A DNA stretch of 64,000 nt, from positions 62,001-126,000 of the forward strand of contig CAMWBY010000011.1 in the NCBI GenBank assembly GCA_947172645.1, written 5' to 3'. A model generated the notes under the pieces. That model had not been told where the DNA came from. It did not search any database and was given only the letters and a program-made list of their open reading frames with translations. Origin of the DNA: an uncultured Lachnospiraceae bacterium. GTDB taxonomy: Bacteria; Bacillota; Clostridia; Lachnospirales; Lachnospiraceae. Made by a program: the position numbers and the translations under genes. Position 1 is the stretch's first letter. The number at the start of each line of letters is the position of its first letter. Of the stretch, positions 1 to 8,718 are shown one piece after another.

Positions 1-427
1 TATATCCACAGTACGTGCCATGGTCATGAGTATGGTGCCCGGTCTGAGTACATCCCTCCACATAACACACGCCCACCGCCCCGCAGGAACCGTCACAATA
101 TCCACAGGCATGGTCATAACCGCAATAGGTAGTCTCATTGTGCGTATGATATCCTGTCTGGGTGCATCCCTCCACATAGCAGACGCCGATTGCCCCGCAG
201 GAACCATCGCAATACCCATCCTCATGGGCATACCCGCAATATGTCGTATCATTATGGACATGCAGACCCACCTGCGTACAATCCTCAACCGTGCAGACTG
301 TACATACGGCGTCTGTTACTGCTGCCTGTGCCTGACGATGATGTCCGTGAGCCGAGACAGGCATGACAAACATTGCTGAAAGCAAAATGCTGACCGCCCC
401 CGACGCTAATACCCTTTTCATACGCAT
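1..427 (-). CDS. Secreted Cys/His-rich tandem-repeat protein (C-terminus outside window)
   Basis: The minus strand is open from an ATG at 427 to the window edge, so the 3' end is missing. GGAGGG lies 8 nt upstream and sets this start. The N-terminus (MRMKRVLASG, then a hydrophobic stretch ending PVSA) is a signal peptide. The mature part is a tandem repeat of about 38 residues, each with a core like CTQTGYHTHNETTYCGY followed by GYCDGSCGA; two full copies and part of a third are visible. The regular Cys and His spacing suggests metal binding or disulfides, but this is inference. I do not recognise a named family. A near-consensus promoter lies at 481-509. Confidence 0.72.
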   Translation of the reverse strand, partial: MRMKRVLASGAVSILLSAMFVMPVSAHGHHRQAQAAVTDAVCTVCTVEDCTQVGLHVHNDTTYCGYAHEDGYCDGSCGAIGVCYVEGCTQTGYHTHNETTYCGYDHACGYCDGSCGAVGVCYVEGCTQTGHHTHDHGTYCGY

Positions 428-480
428 GTTAGAATCCCTCCATACAAATCAAACGCAATTCCTTCTTATCGTTACTTCAT

Positions 481-509
481 ATTCTACTGTCCGCCATATG
501 CTTTGTCAA
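481..509 (-). promoter_or_regulatory. Sigma-A promoter of the Cys/His-repeat protein gene
   Basis: On the minus strand a perfect -35 TTGACA (504-509) is followed after 17 nt by TAGAAT (481-486). It lies just after the stop of the LacI gene, so the repeat-protein gene probably has its own transcript. Confidence 0.7.
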
Positions 510-517
510 TACGTATT

Positions 518-1537
518 TTACCGATTATGTCGGCGCTTATCCCCGCCGGCAGACTCCCGTATACACACCTCATACCCAAGCAGCGTATGGCTCTCCACCT
601 CTTCTCCCGCAAGCATCCGCAACAGCAATTCACATGCTTTTCTCCCCAATTGCGCTACGTCGAACTTTATCGACGTGACTGCCGGAATCCTGTTTGCAAG
701 CGTGGCACTGTCGTAGAAGGATGCAACCTGCATCCGTTCCGGCACTTTCACCTGTCTCGTCTGCAAAGCGTTTAACACGCACCCGCACAGGAAATCATCC
801 ATGCACAGGATACATTCCGTCCCATCGCCTATGGCTTTCTCCACGATTGCGTCCACCTGGCTGTCGTTTACATTCAGGAAAACTTTCCGGCTGCCGTTCC
901 AGTTTTTCCGCTTCCCGAAAGCATCCTCGAAACCCTTCAGGCGGCTGCCCGTGACCATATAGCTCTCATCGCCGCCCACCAGGACAATATTGCGGATGCC
1001 GCTGTCAAGCAGCCTGTCCGTCAATTCCCTGCACGCGCCCCGGTGGTCATTGTCCACCTGCACTACCCGCTCATTGTCGGTACTGCCGATTGCCACGAAA
1101 GGTACATCGCTCTTTGTCAAATATCTCATGGGCGCATCATCCGCCAGTGTCCTGGTGAGAATCGCACCGTCAATCTTCCTGTTAGTCACCGCCCGCTCCA
1201 GTTGGGTAATATTATCCGCCGTCACCATGGAGATAAGCACGTCATACCCTCTGGCGGATGCCGCCCTGCTGATGCCCCACATGCAATTCTGGAAAAAAGG
1301 CAGCTCTACAAGATTGTAGTCCCCGGGAATCACCAACCCCAGATTAAAAGTCTTATTCTGCGCCAACCCTTTAGCCACCACATTAGGGCTGTAATGGTGC
1401 TCTTCTATGAAATCCAGGACCCGCCTGCGGGTCTGCTCCCCGATTCTTCCTTTACCCGATATCGCCCGTGAAACAGTCGTCTTGGACACCCCAAGCCTCT
1501 CCGCGATATCCCCTATCGTCAAATTTCTGTCTTCCAT
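518..1537 (-). CDS. LacI-family transcriptional regulator
   Basis: A 339-residue regulator. Residues 6-27 form the LacI helix-turn-helix (IGDIAERLGVSKTTVSRAIS) with a hinge helix after it; the rest is a periplasmic-binding-protein-like effector domain (VVQVDNDHRGACRELTDRLL is typical). GGAGG precedes the start at 1537. It is transcribed divergently from the GH42 beta-galactosidase 175 bp away, so it most likely represses that gene in response to a galactoside; the effector is not known. A palindrome in the shared intergenic region (1628-1641) is a possible operator. Confidence 0.93.
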   Translation of the reverse strand: MEDRNLTIGDIAERLGVSKTTVSRAISGKGRIGEQTRRRVLDFIEEHHYSPNVVAKGLAQNKTFNLGLVIPGDYNLVELPFFQNCMWGISRAASARGYDVLISMVTADNITQLERAVTNRKIDGAILTRTLADDAPMRYLTKSDVPFVAIGSTDNERVVQVDNDHRGACRELTDRLLDSGIRNIVLVGGDESYMVTGSRLKGFEDAFGKRKNWNGSRKVFLNVNDSQVDAIVEKAIGDGTECILCMDDFLCGCVLNALQTRQVKVPERMQVASFYDSATLANRIPAVTSIKFDVAQLGRKACELLLRMLAGEEVESHTLLGYEVCIRESAGGDKRRHNR

Positions 1538-1627
1538 CGTTCCTCCGGCAGTTTAAAACAAAATCCCGAACCATATCCCTTTACTCTGCCCCCGGTATAT
1601 GCTACAATATCCGCAAAGCAAAACATA

Positions 1628-1641
1628 AACGATTGTTCGTT
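1628..1641. promoter_or_regulatory. Candidate LacI operator (palindrome)
   Basis: AACGATTGTTCGTT has arms AACGA and TCGTT around a 4-nt centre, about 70 bp upstream of the GH42 start and 90 bp from the LacI start. LacI-family operators are short palindromes in this position. No second copy was found in the window, so the assignment is tentative. Confidence 0.4.
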
Positions 1642-1712
1642 ACCAGATTAACAAATATCTTACATTTTCGCAAGTGTATACAACCAAAATACTTTTTGAA
1701 AGGCGGCATATT

Positions 1713-3776
1713 ATGGAGACAGACAGACTTTTATTCGGCGTGGCGTATTATGATGAATATTTACCATATGACAGAATCGAAACCGACATGAAGATGATGG
1801 AAAAAGCCGGTATCAATGTCATCCGCATTGCGGAATCTACCTGGAGCACCTGGGAACCCCAGGAAGGCGTGTTCGACTTCACCAGGCTGCACCGGATGTT
1901 ATCCGCCAGCGCCAAACATAACATTTCGGTTATTGTAGGCACGCCGACCTACGCCGTTCCTGCGTGGCTCGCCGCCAAATGCCCCGATGTGATTGCCGAG
2001 ACCCACGATGGGCCGGAACGGTACGGACGCAGGCAAAACATGGACATCACCCATCCGATTTATCTGAAGCATGCGGAGATTATCATCCGCCGCCTGATGG
2101 AAGAAACGGTTCCCTATAAGCATGTCATCGGCTTTCAGCTCGACAACGAGACGAAAGCCTACGACACATGCAGCGAATATGCACAGAAGAAATTTATACG
2201 GTACTTGAAAGAAAAATTCCATGACGACCTGGACGCCTTAAATCATTCTTTCGGCCTGGATTACTGGAGCAACCGCATAAATGCCTGGGAAGACTTCCCC
2301 GATGTTCGCGGCACAATCAACGGTTCTCTGGGAGCGGAATACGAGAAGTTCCAAAGGAAACTGGTGACGGACTTCTTAGCCTGGCAGCACGCCATCGTGA
2401 GCGAATATGCCCGTCCGGACCAGTTCATTACCCAGAATTTCGACTATGAATGGCGGGGCTACTCCTTCGGTATGCAGCCGGACGTAAACCATTGGGAAGC
2501 GGCCATGCCGTTGACCGTGGCCGGCTGCGATATCTACCACCCTTCCGCGCAACATCTGACAGGTAAGGAAATTTCCTTCGGCGGCGACATAGCCCGCTCG
2601 ATGAAAAAGGGCAATTATCTCGTCCTGGAGACGGAGGCCCAGGGCAATCACGGCTGGCTTCACTATCCGGGACAATTGCGCCTGCAGGCGTTTGGCCACC
2701 TGGCTTCCGGCTCCAACTCCGTAATGTACTGGCACTGGCATTCCATACACAATTCCTTTGAATCTTATTGGAAAGGCGTCCTAAGCCATAACCTGCAAGA
2801 AAACGCAACATACAAGGAAGCGTGTACCATCGGGGCCGATTTTGCCGCCTACGGAGACCACCTGAAAAACCTGCGCAAGAAGGCGGATGTGGCATTCCTG
2901 CTTTCCAATGAATCATTGACCGGGCTGAAATGGTTCCCTGTCCGCCCCGGTTTACAGTACAACGATATTGTCAGGTGGCTCTATGACGCCTTTTACGAAT
3001 TGAACATCGAATGCGATATCCTGTCCGTCAACGACACCGACCTCTTTGGTCAATATAAAATGCTGGTTACCCCTGTGCTTTACAGTGTTTCCGACACACT
3101 TGTCAACTGCTTGCAGCATTATGCAGAAGAAGGCGGTCACCTGATTTCTACCTTCAAGACGGCCTTTTCTGACCCGGTACTGAAAATCTACCCGGACAAC
3201 CAACCACACGGACTGACAGATGTGTTCGGAATGACCTATGACCAATTTACCGATGCAGTCAATGTGGGCCTGAAAAACTGTGTTTTCCTCACGGATACCG
3301 ACACGGTTCACGGCGCCGCTGACGACCGCGCCGCCTGCGCAGCGCATGGCGGCTGTACGGCTCCCGGTACGGTCCATGACTGGATGGAACTTCTCATACC
3401 AGGCGCCGCCCGGGTACTGGCAAGCTATAACCATCCATACTGGGGCGAATATGCCGCCGTCACAGAGAACCAATACGGCAAAGGAAGCGCCGTCTATCTT
3501 GGCTGTTACTTCGACAAGGCGTTTTTGAAAGAACTACTGTCCTATCTGCTCCCCAAAGCGGGAATCCCTCTTCCCGCCACGCAGTTTCCCGTCGTCCTCA
3601 AACGGGGCGTCAACGCATATGGAAAAGAAATCACTTATTGCTTCAACTATGCCGATGAACCCGCGTCCTTTACATGGCACGGAAAGGACGGCGTGCTGTT
3701 GATGCAGGGCAGACACGTGAAAAATGGGGAAACTGTCTCACTAAAAGGATGGGATTTTGCCATTATCGAGCAATAG
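1713..3776 (+). CDS. GH42 beta-galactosidase
   Basis: 687 residues, normal length for GH42 (hydrolysis of terminal beta-galactosides, cytoplasmic). The start at 1713 (METDRLLFGVAYYDEY) follows AGGCGG by 6 nt; an upstream in-frame ATG at 1674 has no ribosome site. GH42 landmarks: the conserved FGVAYYDEYLP opening, the acid/base Glu in GFQLDNET (about residue 149), and the nucleophile region LETEAQGNHGW (about 306-308). A trimerisation-type domain and a small beta domain follow. No transporter is adjacent, so substrate uptake must come from elsewhere. Regulation is probably by the divergent LacI protein. Confidence 0.93.
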   Translation: METDRLLFGVAYYDEYLPYDRIETDMKMMEKAGINVIRIAESTWSTWEPQEGVFDFTRLHRMLSASAKHNISVIVGTPTYAVPAWLAAKCPDVIAETHDGPERYGRRQNMDITHPIYLKHAEIIIRRLMEETVPYKHVIGFQLDNETKAYDTCSEYAQKKFIRYLKEKFHDDLDALNHSFGLDYWSNRINAWEDFPDVRGTINGSLGAEYEKFQRKLVTDFLAWQHAIVSEYARPDQFITQNFDYEWRGYSFGMQPDVNHWEAAMPLTVAGCDIYHPSAQHLTGKEISFGGDIARSMKKGNYLVLETEAQGNHGWLHYPGQLRLQAFGHLASGSNSVMYWHWHSIHNSFESYWKGVLSHNLQENATYKEACTIGADFAAYGDHLKNLRKKADVAFLLSNESLTGLKWFPVRPGLQYNDIVRWLYDAFYELNIECDILSVNDTDLFGQYKMLVTPVLYSVSDTLVNCLQHYAEEGGHLISTFKTAFSDPVLKIYPDNQPHGLTDVFGMTYDQFTDAVNVGLKNCVFLTDTDTVHGAADDRAACAAHGGCTAPGTVHDWMELLIPGAARVLASYNHPYWGEYAAVTENQYGKGSAVYLGCYFDKAFLKELLSYLLPKAGIPLPATQFPVVLKRGVNAYGKEITYCFNYADEPASFTWHGKDGVLLMQGRHVKNGETVSLKGWDFAIIEQ

Positions 3777-3798
3777 CCAAATACCTCGCGGGAATAAG

Positions 3799-4914
3799 TT
3801 ACGGCTGCGGCCGTCTGTGGTATATCTGATACCCCTCCTCAACACAGAAGACAAATAATGGAAACAGAAACGCGTACATTATTTTCTCTTGTCCCCAGAG
3901 GAGGGATTCATAGGCAGAATTGGTCATAATGAAGAACACCGGCATACAGGACGCGATAAAATATCCAAAGCCTCCGAAAAATATGCTGACCCCAAGAGGC
4001 ATTCCCCACAGCGCCGCCGCCATTGTCACCGCCCCAAAATTGCTCTTATAGTGCGCCGAGACGCACATCGTAATAGCGCACAGCAACAGGCACGCCGCCA
4101 AATCCCTCTTTACCATTATCCATGCAAAGGAAGCTGCCGGCATGTAAGTTGCCTGGCGCGTCACATCCAACGTGACAGGATTTGAAAGAGCTATACCCAG
4201 AGGCATTTGGCCGCCTTCCATACCGAATACGTAGGCGGCCAGACTATAGGCAAGAACTACCGCCATACCATAAATGATAAGAGTCAAGGTAAAAGCCGCG
4301 CCTATCTTCGCCCATATGTCCTTCCCCTGCCCTTCCTGAGTCGTAAAAATAAGCGGACGCATTCTTGTCTGGCTCTCCTGCGCAAACACGGTGGATATGC
4401 CAAAAAGAATCAGGATACTTGCAAAAACCATACCAACCTGAAGCGTAGAAAAAAACACGTCCCATCCTTTTGTGTATGCAAAGCAGATTTCTTCCCCTGT
4501 CTTCTCCTGCAATACGCCCAGTTCCGTATCGGCAATCCTGTGTACTTTCGTCGGGACTTTATAATTATCCCACCCATTCATATACCCGTCTGACAAATAA
4601 TCCGCCACAAAACCATTCGCACAATTGGCGTCCTGCCATCCCGGATAGCCGTATGCCACCTCCGACGGAAGCCCGTATTTCTCCACAATCCATGCCACTT
4701 TTTCATCGTCCAACACACCCTGACACTCCTTGGCAATCCGCCTGTTCATCTTAACCGCCTCATAACCATAGTAATGCGTTTCACCCACCGTTGCCGTCTC
4801 ACTGCCCACTTCCGTCCCAAAAAAGAATACAGTGAACAGAGCCGCAAGAAAGCTCCACACAAGAAAGGATTTTTTATGGCAAAGTTTATAGAGTTCTGTC
4901 CGGTATAACCGCAT
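3799..4914 (-). CDS. ABC-2 type permease-like membrane protein (paralogue A)
   Basis: 371 residues starting MRLYRTELYKLCHKKSF at 4914, with GAGGGA 6 nt upstream; a longer reading from 5034 lacks this support. One membrane helix lies near residues 15-35, then an extracellular loop of about 150 residues, then five or so helices, the layout of ABC-2 permeases of the bacteriocin-resistance or Gld type. It is a clear paralogue of the protein at 7482-8675: both open MRLY..ELYKLCHKKSF and share the pattern DGY..GWD.Y in the loop. It is divergent from the sigma factor gene and may form a complex with the ATPase at 6498-7409. Confidence 0.8.
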   Translation of the reverse strand: MRLYRTELYKLCHKKSFLVWSFLAALFTVFFFGTEVGSETATVGETHYYGYEAVKMNRRIAKECQGVLDDEKVAWIVEKYGLPSEVAYGYPGWQDANCANGFVADYLSDGYMNGWDNYKVPTKVHRIADTELGVLQEKTGEEICFAYTKGWDVFFSTLQVGMVFASILILFGISTVFAQESQTRMRPLIFTTQEGQGKDIWAKIGAAFTLTLIIYGMAVVLAYSLAAYVFGMEGGQMPLGIALSNPVTLDVTRQATYMPAASFAWIMVKRDLAACLLLCAITMCVSAHYKSNFGAVTMAAALWGMPLGVSIFFGGFGYFIASCMPVFFIMTNSAYESLLWGQEKIMYAFLFPLFVFCVEEGYQIYHRRPQP

Positions 4915-5066
4915 TGTTCTTCCCTCTTTCCTTTTAATAGTTTTCCAATTGTCTTCTACGCTACCGTAATACAAATAACCTCTCCCTGTCCAGAAAAGAT
5001 GAAAAATAAGGAAAAATAATCCGCTACGGCCCATAACGTTTTCATTCTTCGAAAATTTTTTTAAAT

Positions 5067-5096
5067 TTTCCCATCTTGGTTAATCTTTTATATAAT
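5067..5096 (+). promoter_or_regulatory. Probable promoter of the ECF sigma operon
   Basis: TATAAT at 5091-5096 lies 47 nt before the TTG start. The expected -35 position holds only a weak TTTCCC-like match (5067-5072, 18 nt spacer). The region is AT-rich. A weak -35 is compatible with activation or with sigma autoregulation, but no ECF consensus can be defined from one site. Confidence 0.4.
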
Positions 5097-5143
5097 AGAA
5101 ACAGTTATTTAGTTTAGCAAAACAGAAAGCACAGGATAACGCA

Positions 5144-5662
5144 TTGACTGACAGAGAACTCATCCGAAAAGTGCATGACAAAGATAAGGAAGCGCTAAAC
5201 GACATCGTAAGCAAATATTATGATGAGATATACCGTTTCTGCCTGTACCTGACCGGACAGGCGACGGATTCTTACGATATTACGCAGGATGTTTTCCTCC
5301 GCTTTATTAAATATGTAGATTCCTACGAGTACCGGAACCTGAAAGGCTACTTGCTCATCATAGCCCGCAACCTGTGCCGCGATTACTTCCACCACAAGAA
5401 GGATACCGCCGATATAGAAGATATCATCAGTCTGGGAAGTGAAGACCAAAGACTGGACTCCCTGGAAGACAGGCTTCTTTTATGGAACGCATTGCGTCAG
5501 ATTCCAGTCAGCCAACGCGAAGTCATCGTTCTAAGAATTTACGAAGAATTGCGTTTTCACGAAATCTCCAGAATTTTAGGATGTAACCTGTCGACAGTGA
5601 AATCAAGGTTCCGGCTTGGCGTCAACAATTTAAGAAAAATCATGGGAAATATAGATGAATAA
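5144..5662 (+). CDS. ECF-family RNA polymerase sigma factor
   Basis: 172 residues, the usual ECF size. Region 2 runs from about residue 20 to 85 (SYDITQDVFLRFIKYV is the core -10-binding helix) and region 4 from about 115 (RFHEISRILGCNLSTVKSRF, helix-turn-helix). The start is TTG at 5144, preceded by AGGA at 7 nt; no ATG fits. It heads a four-gene run with a membrane protein, ABC ATPase and permease, so it probably senses envelope stress or a membrane-active compound and controls the exporter. That role is inference from context. Confidence 0.92.
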   Translation: MTDRELIRKVHDKDKEALNDIVSKYYDEIYRFCLYLTGQATDSYDITQDVFLRFIKYVDSYEYRNLKGYLLIIARNLCRDYFHHKKDTADIEDIISLGSEDQRLDSLEDRLLLWNALRQIPVSQREVIVLRIYEELRFHEISRILGCNLSTVKSRFRLGVNNLRKIMGNIDE

Positions 5663-5703
5663 AACCGCTGCCAAACAATTTATTCATCGGAACAGGAGCT
5701 AGG

Positions 5704-6516
5704 ATGAAACATCATATTTTCGCCAATTACAAGAAGACATCGGCAAACATAGCATTTCTGCGCGACGCTTTTGAAGACACAGACACTCTTTTCCCAATCG
5801 ATGAAAAGAGAAAAACAGACACACTCGAGACGGTACGGCAGGAAATGAAGCATAAAAAAATTCTGTTGGTGAACGACAAGGCAAAAATTTGGAAAAATCA
5901 GCTCCGCTATGCCGACAGGACCATGCTTATCCTCCATATATTCGGCTGCATCTTTATGTACCTCGCCTTAAACTTCATGAATATGCAGAGAATAGACCGG
6001 GAAATTATGCTGACAGCCGCCACCATTTTATCAGGCGTACTGGGTTCTCTCTCCATATTGGCGATGGAAAAATCCTGTCTTGCCGAACTTTCGGAATTAA
6101 GCGAAAGCTGTTTTTTCAATGTACGCCAGTTAACCGCATTCGACCTGGCCTTATCAGGCATTATGAATCTGGCCGCCCTCGCCGCCTGTATCCTCCTCAT
6201 GGGCGTCCGGTGGCAGATAAATCTGATACGCATGGGATTATATATCCTTGTGCCTTTCGTCTTTACGCAATGTGTCTGTCTGGGTATCCTGTTGACAGAA
6301 AAGGGCCGAAGGAATATTTGGCTGACCGCGGCAGCCGGCGTTTTCATCTCTGCATCCTGCGCTATATCCACATCCATGCCTTTTCTTTACACACAAGCCG
6401 CGCTTCTTTTCTGGGGCATCGCGTTTGTATTTGGCACAGCCATACTGGTTTTGCAGGTCAGGGCACTTTTTACCGAAATCAATAAGGGAGAAATCTTATG
6501 CATGAACTGGAATTAA
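5704..6516 (+). CDS. Membrane protein, possible anti-sigma factor
   Basis: 270 residues with no domain I can name. Residues 1-70 are charged and cytoplasmic. About six hydrophobic helices follow from residue 75 (pairs near 75-95 and 100-120, then four between about 140 and 260). Its place directly after an ECF sigma gene (41 nt gap) and its cytoplasmic N-terminus fit an anti-sigma factor, but there is no zinc-binding anti-sigma motif. It overlaps the next gene by 19 nt, which suggests translational coupling. It could instead be a further subunit of the ABC transporter. Confidence 0.72.
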   Translation: MKHHIFANYKKTSANIAFLRDAFEDTDTLFPIDEKRKTDTLETVRQEMKHKKILLVNDKAKIWKNQLRYADRTMLILHIFGCIFMYLALNFMNMQRIDREIMLTAATILSGVLGSLSILAMEKSCLAELSELSESCFFNVRQLTAFDLALSGIMNLAALAACILLMGVRWQINLIRMGLYILVPFVFTQCVCLGILLTEKGRRNIWLTAAAGVFISASCAISTSMPFLYTQAALLFWGIAFVFGTAILVLQVRALFTEINKGEILCMNWN

Positions 6517-7409
6517 CGCAATTAAACAAAACTTATAAAGACAAAACCGCCGTACAGAATGTCAATGTTCGCCTGGGCCATGGTATTTACGGCCTGCTCG
6601 GTGAAAACGGAGCCGGTAAAACAACGCTTATGCGGATGCTGTGCGGTATCTTAAAGCCGACCCAAGGCACTATCCTGTGCGACGGCATACCTATCCGGCA
6701 GATGGGCGGCGAATACAGGAAACTTCTGGGCTATCTTCCCCAGGATTTCGGTTATTATGGGGACTTCAGCGCACTCCGTTTCCTGAATTATATGGCAGCC
6801 TTAAAGGCGCTCCCCGCAGAATATGCCAAAGACAGGATAGCCGAACTGCTTGAAATAGTCGACCTGACGCAGGTGAAAAAGCAGAAGCTGAAAACCTTCT
6901 CCGGGGGTATGCTGCGCAGAATCGGCATCGCACAGGCGCTTTTAAACGATCCCGAAATCCTTATCCTGGACGAACCCACTTCCGGGCTGGACCCCGGGGA
7001 ACGCGTGCGCTTCCGCAACATCATCAGCTCTCTTGGCAGGAACAGGACGATTATCCTCTCCACCCATATCGTATCGGATGTGGAATATATCGCAGACCAA
7101 ATCATGATTATGAAAAACGGGCAGCTGATACAGACCGGAGAAGAAGCCCGGATTGTCGAAGCCGCTTCGGGATACGTTTGGAAATGCACTGTCCCGGCTG
7201 ACAGGGCCGAAGAATTTACGCGCCGTTATATCATCAGCAATCTCAGAAACCAATCAGACAAGGTGGAACTGCGTATTATCTCGGGTACGAAGCCCACGGA
7301 AGACTCTGCGCCGCTAACGGCAACCCTGGAGGACGCCTACCTGTACTTTACGAAAGTAGACAATCTTTCCGCAAACCAAAGCCGCCAAATTTCCCACACC
7401 GCACAGTAG
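6498..7409 (+). CDS. ABC transporter ATP-binding protein
   Basis: 303 residues. Walker A GENGAGKT at 35-42, signature FSGGMLRRIGIAQ near 133, Walker B LILDEPTSGLD near 155, H-loop in ILSTHIVSD. The C-terminal 90 residues are a variable extension seen in drug or peptide exporters of the CcmA type. It lies between the membrane protein and permease B and has GGGAG 7 nt before the start. With the ABC-2 permeases it should form an exporter for an unknown amphipathic substrate. Confidence 0.93.
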   Translation: MHELELTQLNKTYKDKTAVQNVNVRLGHGIYGLLGENGAGKTTLMRMLCGILKPTQGTILCDGIPIRQMGGEYRKLLGYLPQDFGYYGDFSALRFLNYMAALKALPAEYAKDRIAELLEIVDLTQVKKQKLKTFSGGMLRRIGIAQALLNDPEILILDEPTSGLDPGERVRFRNIISSLGRNRTIILSTHIVSDVEYIADQIMIMKNGQLIQTGEEARIVEAASGYVWKCTVPADRAEEFTRRYIISNLRNQSDKVELRIISGTKPTEDSAPLTATLEDAYLYFTKVDNLSANQSRQISHTAQ

Positions 7410-7481
7410 CGGGGTAAGCGCTCTCCGCTTTAGTCCGGTCCTCGCGGGAAAAACATGCATATCAAAAATGGAGGTAACCCT

Positions 7482-8675
7482 ATGCGCCTATACCAAGCAG
7501 AACTCTATAAGCTGTGCCACAAGAAATCGTTTATCGCAGGCGTTTTATGCACCTTTGCAGTCATACTTGTGCTGTTTGTCATGAACGTTTGGCAAAAGAC
7601 ATCTACAGTCAATGGGATAACATACCATGGCTATGCCGCCATACAGACAGATAAACAGATTACCGCGACGTTTCGAGGCTCCCTCACGGACGCAAAAATA
7701 CAGGCAATCACGAAACAATACGGCTTCCCCCAGAAAGTGGAGAAGTATTACGGGCTGACAGACGCAAATTTCTTAAACCGTTTTGTGATGGAATATACCT
7801 CTGACGGATACATACGCGGATGGGATGATTATAGCATTGCGACAAAATCCCTTCCTTTGGCCGAGACAGCGCTTGGCCAGGCAGCCGCTTCTGCAAACTC
7901 GGAAATCCTCCTGGAATATTACGACGGTTGGAATGAATTTCCCGAAATTTACATGATTGGAATGGTCATGGTAAGCATTCTTGTGCTGTGTACCGTCTCC
8001 ACAACCTTCTGCGCCGAAAACCAGGCGCACACCAAATCTCTTATATTTACCACAAAAGAAGGTCCCTCAAAAGATACCCTGGCCAAAACCGCCGCTTCCT
8101 TCAGCCTGTCTGTCCTCCTGTGGCTTGCTCTGTCCCTTTTTCTCCTGCTCCTCCACGGCGCAGTGTACGGTTGGAACGGCTTAAACTGTCTCACCGGACT
8201 GGTGATGGACGGCTATGTCAGTCCTTATTGGCAGCTTACGCTGCTGCCATGCAAGCTGTATCTGGCTGCCATGCTCTCCCTCAACCTCCTTGCCATCCTG
8301 GAACTGTGCGGCATCACACTGTATATTTCCGCCCGCTCCCGCAGCGCCTTCCAATCCGTTTCCACTGCGGCGGTCTGTTGGGCGATACCTATATGCTTCT
8401 TTTTCATGCTGCGCAGTATTTACGACACGCTGCCTTCCAGCGCATTGGCATACTCTGTGCTCTTAGTCTTAAGCATCGTCCTCAGCCTTATCCACTGCAT
8501 GGTGTACGCCACGCCCGTCTATCTCATCAATCAAAATATTATCTGGGAATTGTCCGTCATGGACAACCGCAGCGAGATTCTTCCGGTCTATATCGCCGTC
8601 CTGTTTGCATGCTCCCTGTGTATACTGTGCACCCTCGGCGCATACCGCAGATACAGGAGAACGCCGGAAAAATAG
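7482..8675 (+). CDS. ABC-2 type permease-like membrane protein (paralogue B)
   Basis: 397 residues. The start at 7482 (MRLYQAELYKLCHKKSF) follows GGAGG by 7 nt; the upstream ATG at 7455 has no ribosome site. One N-terminal helix, an extracellular domain of about 140 residues, then roughly six helices. It is a paralogue of the divergent gene at 3799-4914 and the likely partner of the ATPase just upstream. The duplicated permease, one copy on each side of the sigma operon, suggests a heterodimeric membrane domain. Confidence 0.85.
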   Translation: MRLYQAELYKLCHKKSFIAGVLCTFAVILVLFVMNVWQKTSTVNGITYHGYAAIQTDKQITATFRGSLTDAKIQAITKQYGFPQKVEKYYGLTDANFLNRFVMEYTSDGYIRGWDDYSIATKSLPLAETALGQAAASANSEILLEYYDGWNEFPEIYMIGMVMVSILVLCTVSTTFCAENQAHTKSLIFTTKEGPSKDTLAKTAASFSLSVLLWLALSLFLLLLHGAVYGWNGLNCLTGLVMDGYVSPYWQLTLLPCKLYLAAMLSLNLLAILELCGITLYISARSRSAFQSVSTAAVCWAIPICFFFMLRSIYDTLPSSALAYSVLLVLSIVLSLIHCMVYATPVYLINQNIIWELSVMDNRSEILPVYIAVLFACSLCILCTLGAYRRYRRTPEK

Positions 8676-8718
8676 CAAAATATGATACGTCCGTCTTCAT
8701 TGTCTGCTGCCCGGGCGC

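Noticed and set aside
1674-1712. Longer start of the GH42 gene
   Set aside because: No ribosome site precedes 1674, while AGGCGG precedes 1713 and GH42 homology starts there.
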